Shown here piece by piece: positions 32,439 through 43,843 of a DNA stretch of 64,000 bases (position 1 is its first letter; each line of letters starts with the position of its first letter). The notes under the pieces are model-generated. The model was given only the letters and a program-made list of their open reading frames with translations. It was not told the origin of the DNA and did not search any database. Both the position numbers and the translations under genes were made by a program. Source of the stretch: Melitaea cinxia (taxonomy: Eukaryota; Arthropoda; Insecta; Lepidoptera; Nymphalidae); NCBI RefSeq assembly GCF_905220565.1, contig NC_059395.1, forward strand, positions 15,231,289-15,295,288, given 5' to 3'.

Positions 32439-35400
32439 GTATGGTACGGCAACATTCTCATCAACAGGGCTGCCGCTGTCACTGTCAACAATTGAACGTG
32501 CCAGAAAGTCCACATGTTCATTTCCCCTTACTCCTATATGTGAAGGTGTCCACAATAATTTGATGTTGTAGTTTCTTCTGGATAGTTGATAAAGGAGATG
32601 TCTTATTTCTAAAATGATGAAGTTTGTATTAGCACTGAATTGATAATTATCTAAAGCCTTTAGAACGCTCATACTGTCAGTAATGATCAGCCAATATTGA
32701 TTAGTTTGTTTTTTAATGAATTCTAGGGCAGCAGTAATTGCTAGAGCTTCAGCTGTAAATATTGATATCTCCTTTTTCAATCTGACGCCTTGGCCAAACT
32801 TCAGATGAGGTACATAATAGGCCATGGAAACATTTATATCATTTTTTGATCCATCTGTGTAAACTTGTTTGAACTTATCAGAGTATTGTGCTATGAGGTT
32901 GTAAACTTCCTGGCGCTCTTTTAGCTTATGGTCAATAATAATATCGATTTGATTAATAAGACAGTCAAACTCCTTTTCGTAACACATCCAATTGCTAGAA
33001 CTGTGTATTTTGTGTTGGTTATTTAGATTTAACATGAATGAATATTCGAAGAGAATAAATGGGTTATTAGAAGTTAATGGAGCATTTACAGGATATTCAC
33101 TATGTAAGTAATTAAGCTTTTTAATTAGAGGATGATTACTAATGGAAAACAGTTTTAGCAAAAAACAGTATTTCAAATATTTAAATCTAAGGTGTAAAGG
33201 GGAAATGTTGCACTCGACCTGTAACGAATTAATTGGGGTTGTTTTCATGGCGCCAGTGATAAGTCTCAGGCTGTGATTTTGAATAATATTTAATTTGTTA
33301 ACCAACTTGTCATTAGCAGAAAAACATAGAAATCCATATTCAAAATGACTGCGTACAAGAGATTTATATAGGGTAAGAAGGATTTTTGGATCAGAACCCC
33401 AATATGTTTTTGCAAGAGACTTTAAAATATTAAGAGCCTTAAGAGCTCTATCAACTATGTGGTCTACATATTTGTTCCATGATAAGTTATTCATGAATAT
33501 AACACCTAAAAATTTAACTTCATTTGTGATAAGAAGAGATATATTATTATAGTTTATTTTAATTCTTTCAGACCCTACTTTATTAAAAACTATGACTTTA
33601 GACTTTTCAAAGCTAATGTCCAATGCAAGATAATTAAAATAAGAATTTAATTTAACTAAAGCTTCGTTTAACTTAAGATTTAGGGTAGTTATATTATTAC
33701 TAGAACAATAGACTACCAAATCATCAGCAAACTGTAAATTGTATATATGAGAGCCTAGAATTAAGTTTAATCTATGTATATAAAGTGTGAAAATCAATGG
33801 ACTCAAAATGCTACCTTGACATGTACCTTTATGAGAAAGCCTTGGACCAATAAGTCTATTATTATACTTAACAAATACCTTCCTACTGTGCAAAAAATTA
33901 AAAATCCATTGTATAACTTTTACAGGTAAACCAATCGCAGCTAATTCCGTGGATAGAATATGATGGTTAACATTATTAAAGGCTCCAACTACATCGAAGA
34001 AAACTCCAGCGAGAGCTTGCTTTGATTGTATAGCATTATAAATATCAAGATGTAAGTGAGCAATGCTCTCCCTTGAAGACCTGCCTCTTCTAAAACCAAA
34101 CTGATTAGAAGGTAAAATATGATTAGACTCTATGAAATGTTCCAATCTTTGTTTTAAAAGTTGTTCAAATATTTTTCCCATGCAAGAAGTCAATGCTATA
34201 GGTCTATATGAATCAAAGTTAAACTTGTCCTTGTTGGGTTTTAAGATAGGTACTAAACAATCAACCTTCCAATCCATAGGAATAAGATTATGCTCCCAAA
34301 GAAGATTCAGGATATTTAATAAAATTAGTTTAGATTGAGAAGACAGGTGTTTAAGCATTTTATATGAAATGTAGTCAAGGCCAGGTGTAGAGTCTTTTCT
34401 GGATGAAATAGCAGAATTTAATTCGACAATGGTAAAAGATTTTATAATAAAATTTTGATTAGGAAGAATATGGCAGAAAGAATTAAGATTAAAGGCTGGC
34501 TCTACAGTATCTGGAGTATATTTTTTGAGAAAATCAAAGATCCAAGAATAGTCAGAGTTGTTATGGGAAGGTGGAGAATAGCTTTTGTTAAATTTTCGCA
34601 TATACGTCCAAATGACTGATATAGGAGTCGATCTGTTAAATTGTTCACAAAGTTTTATCCAACTGTTTCTTCTCTCATTTCTGATAATATATTTTTTGGT
34701 GGCTTGTAGTCTTTTAAAATTAATGTAATTAGCCTCAGTGGGATCAGATTTAAAAGTCAAATAAGCGTTTTTGCTATTTAATACGGCTTTGGTGCAATTG
34801 AAATTCCACCAAGGAAGAAGTTTTTTTTTTTTATTTAAGTTAGAAGGAGAGCATGAAGATAAAGCTGTATTAACCAAAGAGTGCTTAGAAATAGAAGATG
34901 ATTTCCACAGTGCTGAGTGTAAAATATCTGTAAATTTTGTGTAGTTATGAAGGGGGTCTTGTGTATCAAGAGAAAATTCAGTGAGCAATAGTTGGACATT
35001 TAAATTATAAATGTTCCAATCAACGTTGTTCAGGTTAGGGAAGCAGGGTAGTGAGCTACTATTGGGAATAGGAGTGGCATTGTAATGATTGTTATTAAGT
35101 AAAATTTTTGTGATTACAGGAAAGTGGTAGCTGCCTAAGGGATCGTCATGTACTGACCAGTCACACTCTAGAGCCAATGAAGGTGATACTATGGTTAAGT
35201 CAAGAGCATTCTGTCTCCATATGTGCGAACCAACAGTGGTCATACTTCCGTCATTAAGTATAACCAAATTATTGTTATTGATAGACTCTAAAATGTCTTT
35301 GCCTCGACAATTAGAAGTAGAACAGCCCCAGGCTGAGTTTAGGCCATTAAAATCTCCTGCTAGGAAGATTGGTTCTGGTAAACTTTTAATTAACCTGTCT

Positions 35401-35771
35401 AGTTTAGATTTAGAAAAAGCAGGATTGCAATTAGTTGGACTGTAAAAGCTTATGATAGTAAGTTCTTTGTTGCTAGAGTATTTTATACGAACAACAACAT
35501 TTTGAATGGAGTCATCATAAAAAGTATCAATTTTAGAATAAGAAATAGAGCTATGTATTAATATGGCTACGCCATTGTGGGTGTTTCCTGAATCAAGACG
35601 AATTACATTGTAATGACGTATCTTAAATTTTTGACAAGGCTTTAACCAAGTCTCACAAATTAACGCAATGTGAATATTTTTGTCCAAAAGGAAATAATTA
35701 AAAATATGTTGATTGTGTAGAATACTCTGAGCATTCCATTGCACAATATTTAAAGTATCCATAAAGTACAA
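32439..35771 (-). CDS. LINE ORF2, endonuclease, reverse transcriptase and RNase H
   Basis: The open frame starts at 35771 (MYFMDTLNIVQWNAQSIL) and runs 1,111 codons to the transposon insertion. Past the insertion point it reads only a few transposon-encoded codons before a stop at 32421. The apurinic endonuclease domain (about 1-230) shows CETWL, FLAGDFNGLNSAWG and a terminal GSYHFPV. The reverse transcriptase (about 440-760) shows YRPIALTSCMGKIFEQLL, FDVVGAFNNVNHHIL and the LQFADDLVVY active site near 680. RNase H (about 965-1095) shows VYTDGSKND, TAEALAITAALEF, ITDSMSVLKAL and WTPSHIGVRGNEHVD, giving all four acidic or His positions. With 26309-26767 the original protein was 1,263 residues. 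No frameshift or stop is present apart from the insertion. Confidence 0.93.
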
Positions 35772-35772
35772 A

Positions 35773-36858
35773 TTATTTATTAGTAACCTTTTTTAATGTA
35801 TCTTGCAGGACATTTTTAATATTTTGGGAAGAGATAGGTATTTCATTATTTTTGTTTAGTGTTATAAGTTTTACTAAAGCTTCTGTAATAGATTTGAGTA
35901 TTATTTCGGAATTTAAAAGAGATAAGAACTGATCAGTTTTGTTTAATGATGGAAAGTGAGAGCTGTTTAAAACATCAACAAAGCTTTTTTTCTGAAATTT
36001 ATCTCTGTTAAGCTGGATTTTTTCTTTTTTAACAGGGCATGCAGGGGATATGGCAATGTGATTGCCAGAGCAGTGACAGCAACTGGCTGCAGTATAAGGA
36101 GTCTGACAATCTTTAAAATTGTGACCTTCGCCACAAATGCTGCATCTTTGTGAATTTTTACAGAATTTTGCAATATGACCATATCTTAAACACTTTAGAC
36201 ACTGCTTTACTGGCGGGATGTACTGCCGTACTTCGAACCGCCAGCTGTTGAGGTCCACACTATCTGGTAAATTGGGACAGGAAAAGGTTATAGAAATTGT
36301 TTTTGTGGGGATTAATTTTATTTCTCCATTTTCTCTTACACGTCGCATAAATCTACGTATAGATATAATATTTTTCGTGCTAGTTAGAGCTGAATATATT
36401 TCTTTATTGGATAATTCTATAGGCACATGAGAAATTACCCCAGTGACCTCTGTAGCGGCAGCCGGAAGGGAAGCTTTAAGTTTGTACCCATCAAGATATT
36501 TTTTGTTGCCTAAGACCGCGTTAGCAAAAGCAGGTCTATCAAAGATAACTCCAACTTTACTTTTATTAATGCGTTTTAGTTGTTTCACGCCTTTATTATA
36601 TTTTTTTATGCTATTAGCGAGTGTCATCATGTCTCTTGTTCCGATTGGCTTGTCAGCCTCTGTACTCTCCAGGAATACAATATAGTCAAAATTACCCCCG
36701 TTCTCAGGGTAGTGCCGCACGTAATCGGCTACCCGAAACGGGGCATACCTTTCGGCGTCTGTTAGCTCAACAGATTTTATGGACTCGGAGTCGGAGCTCA
36801 ACGAGTCGTCCTCAGCGTTATCTTCCTCCTTCTTTTTCCTTTTCTTACTTCTCCCCAT
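35773..36858 (-). CDS. LINE ORF1, zinc-knuckle nucleic-acid-binding protein
   Basis: A 361-residue open frame starting MGRSKKRKKKEEDNAEDDSL, with an acidic/basic N-terminal tail. An RRM-like middle region follows (about 110-210). Three cysteine-histidine knuckles come next in about 218-275: CLKCLRYGHIAKFC, CSICGEGHNFKDC and CCHCSGNHIAISPAC. The product coats the LINE RNA. It ends one base before the ORF2 start codon region (stop near 35773, ORF2 start at 35771), consistent with stop-restart coupling of the two frames. Confidence 0.9.
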   Translation of the reverse strand: MGRSKKRKKKEEDNAEDDSLSSDSESIKSVELTDAERYAPFRVADYVRHYPENGGNFDYIVFLESTEADKPIGTRDMMTLANSIKKYNKGVKQLKRINKSKVGVIFDRPAFANAVLGNKKYLDGYKLKASLPAAATEVTGVISHVPIELSNKEIYSALTSTKNIISIRRFMRRVRENGEIKLIPTKTISITFSCPNLPDSVDLNSWRFEVRQYIPPVKQCLKCLRYGHIAKFCKNSQRCSICGEGHNFKDCQTPYTAASCCHCSGNHIAISPACPVKKEKIQLNRDKFQKKSFVDVLNSSHFPSLNKTDQFLSLLNSEIILKSITEALVKLITLNKNNEIPISSQNIKNVLQDTLKKVTNK

Positions 36859-37050
36859 CTCTTGATTAATTTATAAGTATTTATTTATAAAAAACTCCAG
36901 TGAATGAATTATAAAATAAATAAAATATTTTTGAAAAAAAAAAGACCGCCTTTTCACTTCAAAGTTCCCGCGCTTTTTTTCCAATATTCTATAATCTATT
37001 TTATTTTTCCTTTTTTTTTTTAGATATTTGGCATCACGCCGTTTGCGCAT

Positions 37051-37152
37051 ATGCCACTGACAAAAGCAGGGAAACGTTTATCACGATTTAAAAGGACATT
37101 ACTCAAGGAATTGGAAAAGGATCAGTCTAGTAGTATTAATATGATAGGATAA
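37051..37152 (+). other. Short frame resembling the transposase N-terminus
   Basis: A 33-codon frame begins MPLTKAGKRLSRFKRTLLKE, similar in its first residues to MPLTNAEKQRRYKERL of the 903-residue protein. It may be a scrap of a related element beside the LINE 5' end. The match is short and could be chance. Confidence 0.25.
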
Positions 37153-37319
37153 GTAGAATATAGATTTATAATTTCAAATTATTATTTAACAGGAAAATAG
37201 ATAAAGCTGTATATATATATATCAGGATTTTTTTTATTTAAAAAATTTACATCCACGGACTAAAAATGACCTACCCCACCCCAGCCTGCAAAATAATGAT
37301 GTTTGTAATTAAAAAAAAA

Positions 37320-38240
37320 AAATATTAATCGATAGATTTTCAATAGCTGTTGTCCTTTTAAATTGCTCACCTTAAACTATTTAATTAAAAATCAATAAAG
37401 TTGTTAAAAAAAATCATTTATGAATATTTTCAAACTCCTGATATCTTTTGATGTATACAATATTTTAAATTGCTCAAAGTGTTTAAAAACTGCTCAAGTT
37501 GCATTTATAATTGCTCAAGTATAGTTTGAAACAGATCCAGTTTCCTTAATTTTTAAATAAATATAAATAGTTTGAACAAATTTAACGTTTATATCATAAG
37601 ACAGGTGAGCGCTGTGCATGAGCATAGACACTGATGCGAAGCAAAAAAATTGCGGATATTCTTAGTAAAAAAGAGGCTAATCGATAAATTTTCAATAGCT
37701 CAATTCAACTACGTTGTCATTTTAAATTGCTCACCTTTAATTACGTAATTATAAATCAAAAAACTCGTTGACAAATATTCATTTATCCTATATCTTTTGA
37801 TGTATACAATATTTTTAATTGCTTAAACTGTTAAAGAACTGCTCAAGCTGCCTTTATAATTGCTCAAGTACAGTTTGGAACAGCTCCACTTTCCTTCATT
37901 TTTAAATTAATATAAATAGTTCGAACAAATAAAATAATGACATTCGTAATTAAAAAAAAAAAATACTTATCGATAGATTTTCAATGGCTCAATTCAACTA
38001 CGTTGTCCTTTTAAATTGCTCACCTTAAACTATTTAATTAAAAATCAATAAAGTCGTTGAAAATAATTCATTTATCAATATTTTCAAACTCCTATATCTT
38101 TTGATGTATACAATATTTTAAATTGTTCAAAGTGTTAAAAAACTGCTAAAGTTGCTTTTATAATTGCTCAAGTATAGTTTGGAACAGATCCACTTTCCTT
38201 AATTTTTAAATAAATATAAATAGTTTAACTTATTTATAGT
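37320..38240 (+). repeat. Three tandem copies of a roughly 260-bp AT-rich unit
   Basis: Copies at about 37326-37590, 37679-37935 and 37970-38230 share ATCGATAGATTTTCAATAGC, CCTTTTAAATTGCTCACCTT, CTTTTGATGTATACAATATT, AATTGCTCAAG and CTTTCCTTAATTTTTAAAT. An extra stretch of about 90 bp separates copies 1 and 2. The motif (A/T)TTGCTCAA recurs many times. There is no coding potential. It looks like a short satellite or an internally repeated non-autonomous element. Confidence 0.85.
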
Positions 38241-38770
38241 TTTAATTATACTTGAGCAATTATAAATGCAAGTTGAGTATTTCTTTAACACAAAAGTACA
38301 AAAAAATTAGGCCAATGACAGGTTTTCTTTATAATATTTATAAGTATTATTTATAAGTATTATTAGTATATTAGTACATTGTTGCATTTGGACCGATGGG
38401 ATGGCGCGCTTACAATAGTCACAGCTATGGATCAAAATGGATTTTTTTATTATTCAACGAGTATTATATATAAAGTACAGCGTGTTTGTCGATGTTTCAA
38501 TATGTATAATATATAATAATGTTTTTTATCATTTAATAAAAAGTTATCTTAATATCATTATATTTATTATAATCATTAGTTAATTAAATAGGTATTAGGC
38601 AGACATATTATGTGTGTCATCACACAGTGTGTTGTGTGGATTAGGAGTTGACGCCCTAGGCCTACGATGTCAATATCTTGGGATCAGTACATGTCCAGTA
38701 GGGAGCGTTAGCTTGCAGTAATTTTTATTATCTCGATAGCTAAAGATTCAAAAATATTTTGCGAAAGTCG
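38240..38770. other. Intergenic stretch without recognised gene
   Basis: AT-rich sequence between the tandem array and the next LINE. A weakly GC-richer patch at 38590-38720 carries a GTGTGTTGTGTGG run. No gene or defined repeat is seen. Confidence 0.4.
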
Positions 38771-38777
38771 CGCACAT

Positions 38778-40450
38778 TTATTTACTTTTAGTTTTTACTT
38801 TTAAGATTAGTTTATTTCTAAAATTAGCTTTAGAGAATGCAAATAAATCTATATCGTTGAATGATCTATTAAAGATACGTGGTAATCTAGTCAGTGCAGA
38901 ATTGGCAGAGTATTTTCTGCTACTACAAGGAACAGACAACAGAGGCGTATGACGTGTACGACGTTTAGGTGCACAATATGGCAGTGTACTTACTAGCTCC
39001 GGGCAATCCACGTGTCCATTAGCTATATCATACAAAAAACACATATCTAAGACATTGCGGCGTTCCTCAAGAGATAATATGTTATTTCGGTGGCAATCTT
39101 CAATGTAAGATTTGGAGAACTGTTGACTGCGATAAAGCGATTTAAAAACTTTTTTTGGACCTCTTCAAGTCGGTCCTTATAAATATTATACATTGGTGAC
39201 CAGATAGGACTTACATATTCGAGAACACTGCGAACGTACGCGAAGTATTGACATTGGAAAATGTCATTTTGTTATTAAAATATACACCAAGGTCCCGAAC
39301 GATGTTGACCCTTGCTATCGTATTACCATCACATTCATAAGAAAACTTAATGGGATGTCTCCTACGTGTGAATGTTATACATTGACATTTTTTAACGTTG
39401 ACATTTCTTTTGTTTCGAGCATAGAACGCATAAAGGGAGTTAAGGTCTGACTGCAACAAGTTAAAGTCTTCAAGGTTTTTTATTTTTAAGTATACTTTTT
39501 TATCGTCCGCATATATTACGTGATTAACATGCTTGAAACAGGTTTTGATGTCATATAAGTACGAATTGTAGAGAAGTGGCTCCAAGTGGGAGCCCTGTGG
39601 GACGCCTGTTGGTACGCTCACGTAGTTAGATCTATAGCCACCTACGACTACTGCTTGGGACCTATTTGTTAAATGAGATTTTATCCATCAGATCATCAAC
39701 AGATCTCCGTATATTCCCAATTGTTGAAGTTTACTTAAGAGTATTAAGTGGTCGACTCGGTCGAAAGCCTTCTCGAAGTCTGTGTATATAACATCAACTT
39801 TACCACTATGCTCCATATTAGATAATATATGTCGGAAAAGTATGCGAGGTTAGTGATTGTAGAGCGATTTTTAAGGAATCCGTGTTGTTCATTTGGTAAA
39901 CTCTTGATAATAACAGCGTACACATAAATTGCGTCGTAGACGCATTTTTCCAGTATTTTACCAGGGGTGTTAAGAATAGATATACCTCTATAATTTTCGA
40001 TTTTAGTTTTAGAATTATTTTTATGAGTAGGTACTATATGTGCTTTTTTCCATATAGTAGGAAATACTCCTTCTTTAAGAGACATATTAAAAATTAAAGT
40101 GATTGGACTCGACAAGTACTTAGCACAGTTACGCCAAAATAGTGGTGGTATCCCGTCACTACCGGCCCCTTTATTAATGTCTAGTCGTGTAAGTAATTTT
40201 TCAACAGTGCTTTTCGACACCCACAGGTGAGACCGAATCCAGGGTAGAGATACCCTTCGAAGAAGCCACAAAATCAACGAGTGGATCACCGAAGACACTA
40301 TGGAAAAGTATGTTGAATGCATCACATATAGATTGACCGTCTTCATATTTCTTGTCATTAAGAGTCATTGCCTTGGGGTAGTTCGAGGTATTGTGGTTAG
40401 ATTTAATGTATGACCAAAATGATTTGGGGTTTTGCCTGATAGAGATTTGA
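38778..40450 (-). mobile_element. Decayed LINE reverse transcriptase fragment (Jockey/CR1-like)
   Basis: Minus-strand pieces in several frames. 40358-39744 has LDINKGAGSDGIPPLFWRNC and the NYRGISILNTPGKILEKCV block. 39621-39211 has SVPTGVPQGSHLEPLLYNS and HVIYADDKKVYLK, with the YADD box intact. 39044-38778 is a C-terminal basic tail (RTRHTPLL... NRSFNDIDLF). Both frame changes and stops are present, so it is not functional. Confidence 0.85.
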
Positions 40451-40484
40451 ATTTTTTGAATATAATTATTGTAAAATGTCTCCT

Positions 40485-40690
40485 TTTTACATCAGTTCAA
40501 CCATCATCATCAGCCAGTGAAAGTCCCGTCAAAATCGGTCCAGCCGTTTCAGAGATTAGCCGGAACAAACAGACCAACAGACAGACAGATAAAAATTGTA
40601 AAAAATTGTATAAAAGTTATTTTGGTATAATTATGTATCGTGTATACATCCATATCCATAATAATAAAAAGCGGTTATTTTAATATTACA
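40485..40690 (-). repeat. Retroposon scrap shared with 48500-48760
   Basis: GTGAAAGTCCCGTCAAAATC, CCGTTTCAGAGATTAGCCGG and the following ACAGACAGACAG run are inversely repeated at 48540-48730. In both copies a segment with AAGCGGTTATTTTAATATTA is present. It is a non-coding interspersed repeat common in Lepidoptera. Confidence 0.6.
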
Positions 40691-40909
40691 AACAGAGTCT
40701 AATTTTATTTATTTGTATAGATTTGTAGAGTATTTTTGAATATTATTTCGGATTTGAATTCTGTTACAACGGGTTGATGGAATTTGAATTTAGGTATGTA
40801 GAGGGCTGAAAATTATTTCGTTAAATATCCACAGCATTTCACGGTTCTTGTTATTTTGTTTTGTACACAAACTGTGAAATATCAACTGTCAAGTTGCGCG
40901 CTGCGCACC

Positions 40910-41021
40910 GTCCACGGCACCGTGCTACGTTACGACGACGTAAAATGTTACGGCACGACGCCGTCGCCGTAAAACGCGGCGGCGCTGTGCCGTGTTACGG
41001 CGACGGCACCGTGCCGTGGAC
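40910..41021. repeat. GC-rich 112-bp hairpin-like element
   Basis: GTCCACGGCAC (40910-40920) is the exact inverse of GTGCCGTGGAC (41011-41021). The interior is made of CGGCG, TTACGGC and ACGGCACCG blocks that pair with each other. It is far more GC-rich than its surroundings. It looks like a foldback MITE, and a related scrap (GGCACCGTGG) is at 49022-49035. Confidence 0.7.
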
Positions 41022-41024
41022 ATA

Positions 41025-41395
41025 AGGCCGGGCTCTTATGGTATTCGCATGTATAATAAAATCCCACAAACAATTTTGGAATTGTCTCAACATAAATGTA
41101 AAGTTTTTGCAAAAGCAAAAGCAAAGTGCAGGATTACATTGTTGATAAGGATGTGTGGACTTAGAGACGCTGTATTTCATGCAAGATATTACTAATTTTA
41201 TACTAAAACACAGTTTATATATTATTTTTAAAAGAGTAACTGCGGAGTTTCTTGCCGATTCTTCTCTGCAGAATCTACATTCCGAATCGGTGGTAGCTTT
41301 ACTTTTACAAAAATAATAATCATTTTTAAAGTTTTAATTTGTAAAATGTCATGGGCCTATTTGAATAAAATTGTTTTTGATTTTAATTTTGAGTA
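41025..41395 (+). repeat. LINE 3' fragment, plus orientation
   Basis: The codons YGIRMYNKIPQTILELSQHK begin a C-terminal LINE fragment. Next come a 3' UTR with GAATCTACATTCCGAATCGG and a terminal TTTGAATAAAATTGTTTTTG. It is the inverse copy of 13995-14540. Confidence 0.7.
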
Positions 41396-41481
41396 TATGT
41401 TACAAAAATAGTTTTCTTATCAAAAAGCAAGTAAAATTTTTCCTACACTTCATAAATCATTTGCTGAAGTCTTGTCCAGTA

Positions 41482-43841
41482 GGGTAAGGTGGGGTACAGT
41501 GTTACAAAAAAAATAAACTAGAAGATAGTGTCAAAAATATTGTAATAATCAGCATATTTTTGGCAAGGAAATAACCTTTAACAATCTCTATTTAATTAAA
41601 ATAACTCAAACATTAACATTATTAGCAACTACTTAATTTAAATTGCACATTATTTAAATCAGTCGATTGTAACACTTAGCCCCGTATCTGGGGTATTCTG
41701 TTACAGCGTCAGGGGCTCAATGTTACAACATTTAAAAAAGTAATAGAAAAACTAACAATAAAAGAAAAAGTTGTAACAAATATTAAATTTCTTTAAAATA
41801 TCCTTTGGGAACTTATAGAAATCTGTCTGACATGCTTTGCATTTGCTGCTTTTCGAAGACTCACGCCACTTTCAACCATTATAATCGCTTCTGCGATATC
41901 TTTTTCACTATGAAGACCGTAATCCGCCTTCCTCTTACGATTTCGCACCATTTTCTTTTAATACCTTGAAATAGTATAAAAATGTTAATTGTTGCAGTGT
42001 CACGCAGTGCCCCGTAACTGTGCCCAAGAGAGGTAAACCAAATAAAAAAATTCGTAGCGTATTTTAGGTTATGTTTACAACAAACTACTTACAAGTAATT
42101 TTTAGCTAAACATACATTAAATAAAAGAAAATTACTATCACTTACCTAAATACAATACCCCCGGAAAGAAATTAAAAACTTTGAAATTATTTTTTCGTCG
42201 TTTTATCACATAAAAACCTTTTTTGTTTATTATTTTTTAAATACGGTACAAACTGCCGTGATGACAATTGTTTAAAGATGGCTGCTCGTGAGCTTGACAA
42301 ACGTATATACCAGCATCATAAAAGTAAAGGACAGGGACGGAGATATGTGCATTGTAACACTGTACCCAGTGTAACAGTGTGTTAGGTTCCTTTAACATAT
42401 CTCCACCAGTAATTGACTGGTTTCAAAGTTACTTGTATGGGCGTCGGCAGCGTTTGCAAGTTCAAGATACTTTCTCTGACTGGGCCAACGTATTTGCTGG
42501 CGTACCGCAAGGTGGCGTGTTGTCTCCTCTTCTTTTTTCTTTATTTATAAATTCAGTGACTACCAACTTATCTTCTCTCTATCACCTGTATGCAGATGAT
42601 CTTCAAATATACACTCACTCTAAGCTGGCTGATCTACCCACGAGTATCCACCAACTAAATAATGACTTGGACCTTATTTTTAAATGGAGTAACGCGTACG
42701 GGTTAAAAGTTAATCCTGCTAAGTCTCAAGTGATTATCGTGGGTAGTCCAAAACTAGTCAGTAGCATTGATTGGTTACTTTTACCTCCTGTACTCTTCAA
42801 CAAGGTAGTTTTGAACGTCAGTGATAAAGTGAAAAATCTAGGAATAACTTTCGATCGTCATCTCTCTTGGTCACCTTAATTAACTGAGCTAAGCCGGAAA
42901 TTGTTTGCAGCCGTCGGTTCACTTCGTCGACTCCAGTACTTTCTTCCCTTGCCTACCAAAATTGCGCTGGCACAATCACTACTTTTACCAATCCTTTGAC
43001 TATGCAGATACGTGTTTTCTGGATCTCAAAGAGGAGCAACTAAATAAGCTTGAGCGCCTTCAAAATCTCTGTTTAAGTTTGATATTTGGTCTTCGAAAGT
43101 TGACCACGTCTCCGATTTTTGCAGTAAACTCAAGTGGCTCCCAATTCGCCTTCGCAGGAATACCCATGTACTTACTCTACTCTGCTGTGTTCTTTTTAAT
43201 CCTAATGCCCCTCATTACGTTAAAGAACGGTTTACGTTTCTTTGCGATTCCCATGAGCGCTCCCTTAGATCTGAATCCAATTTGCTTCTGAAAATTCCTC
43301 CCCATTCTACCTCCTTCTACTAAAATTCATTTACTGTTAATGCTGCCCGTCTGTGGAACTCTCTTCCGCTTTCAATAAAACAAGCTCCAACACAAGCTTG
43401 CTTCAAGCAACGCCTTAAAAAGCATTATATGTCGCTCATTAAGTCATAACTGTCGGGATTTGTAGTTTACTTTATGTGTACATATATGTATATATTTATG
43501 TGTGTGTGTGTGTATATGTATATATTTTTATATATGTATGTATGTGTGTATGTATGTTTATGTGTGTGTATATGTATATTATATAGTATACTATATATGT
43601 AAGTCTATCATATCGTAGTTTTTATCTATTTGTTATTGATTTTTCCTCCTTAATTTGTGCACACTTCTAACCACTGCTACTGTATCGTGTCCAGTACCCA
43701 AAGGTTATCTGGAAGAAATCGCTGTTTGGCGATAAGATCGCCTTTGTACATATTGTGTTGTGTCTTTCTTTGTATGTGTCTGTATTTTGGTGTACATTAA
43801 GAATAAATAAATAAATAAAAACACTGTACTCCACCTTACCC
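41482..43841. mobile_element. pogo-like DNA transposon with TA duplication, LINE inserted
   Basis: The left end GGGTAAGGTGGGGTACAGTG (41482 onward) mirrors the right end CACTGTACTCCACCTTACCC (to 43841). TA flanks both sides (41480-41481, 43842-43843). Subterminal GTAACACTG/CAGTGTTAC motifs recur. On the minus strand, 41952-41830 encodes MVRNRKRKADYGLHSEKDIA followed by AIIMVESGVSLRKAANA, an N-terminal psq-type helix-turn-helix as in pogo transposases. The rest of the transposase is missing. About 1.44 kb is the LINE at 42380-43818. Confidence 0.75.
42380..43818 (+). mobile_element. 5'-truncated LINE of the same family as 22950-25403
   Basis: It encodes SPPVIDWFQSYLYGRRQRLQ, the GVPQGGVLSPLLF block and the intact LYHLYADDLQIY active site in 42379-42879. 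Later frames are shifted and interrupted. The 3' UTR matches the MED22-intron copy (ATCATATCGTAGTTTTTATC, GGTTATCTGGAAGAAATCGC, CATTAAGAATAAATAAATAA). A TG/TA-rich microsatellite at 43465-43600 precedes that UTR. Confidence 0.85.
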
Positions 43842-43843
43842 TA

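Larger units (their letters stand above)
26020..36930 (-). mobile_element. I-type LINE with two open ORFs, split by a DNA transposon
   Basis: The 5' end lies just above 36858 and the 3' UTR runs to about 26020. ORF1 is 35773-36858. ORF2 runs 35771-32439 and continues at 26767-26309. The two halves are separated by the transposon at 26772-32438. An RNase H domain at the end of ORF2 and a zinc-knuckle ORF1 point to the I superfamily. The 3' UTR holds a tandem motif (26085-26260). Exact ends are not certain. Confidence 0.85.
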
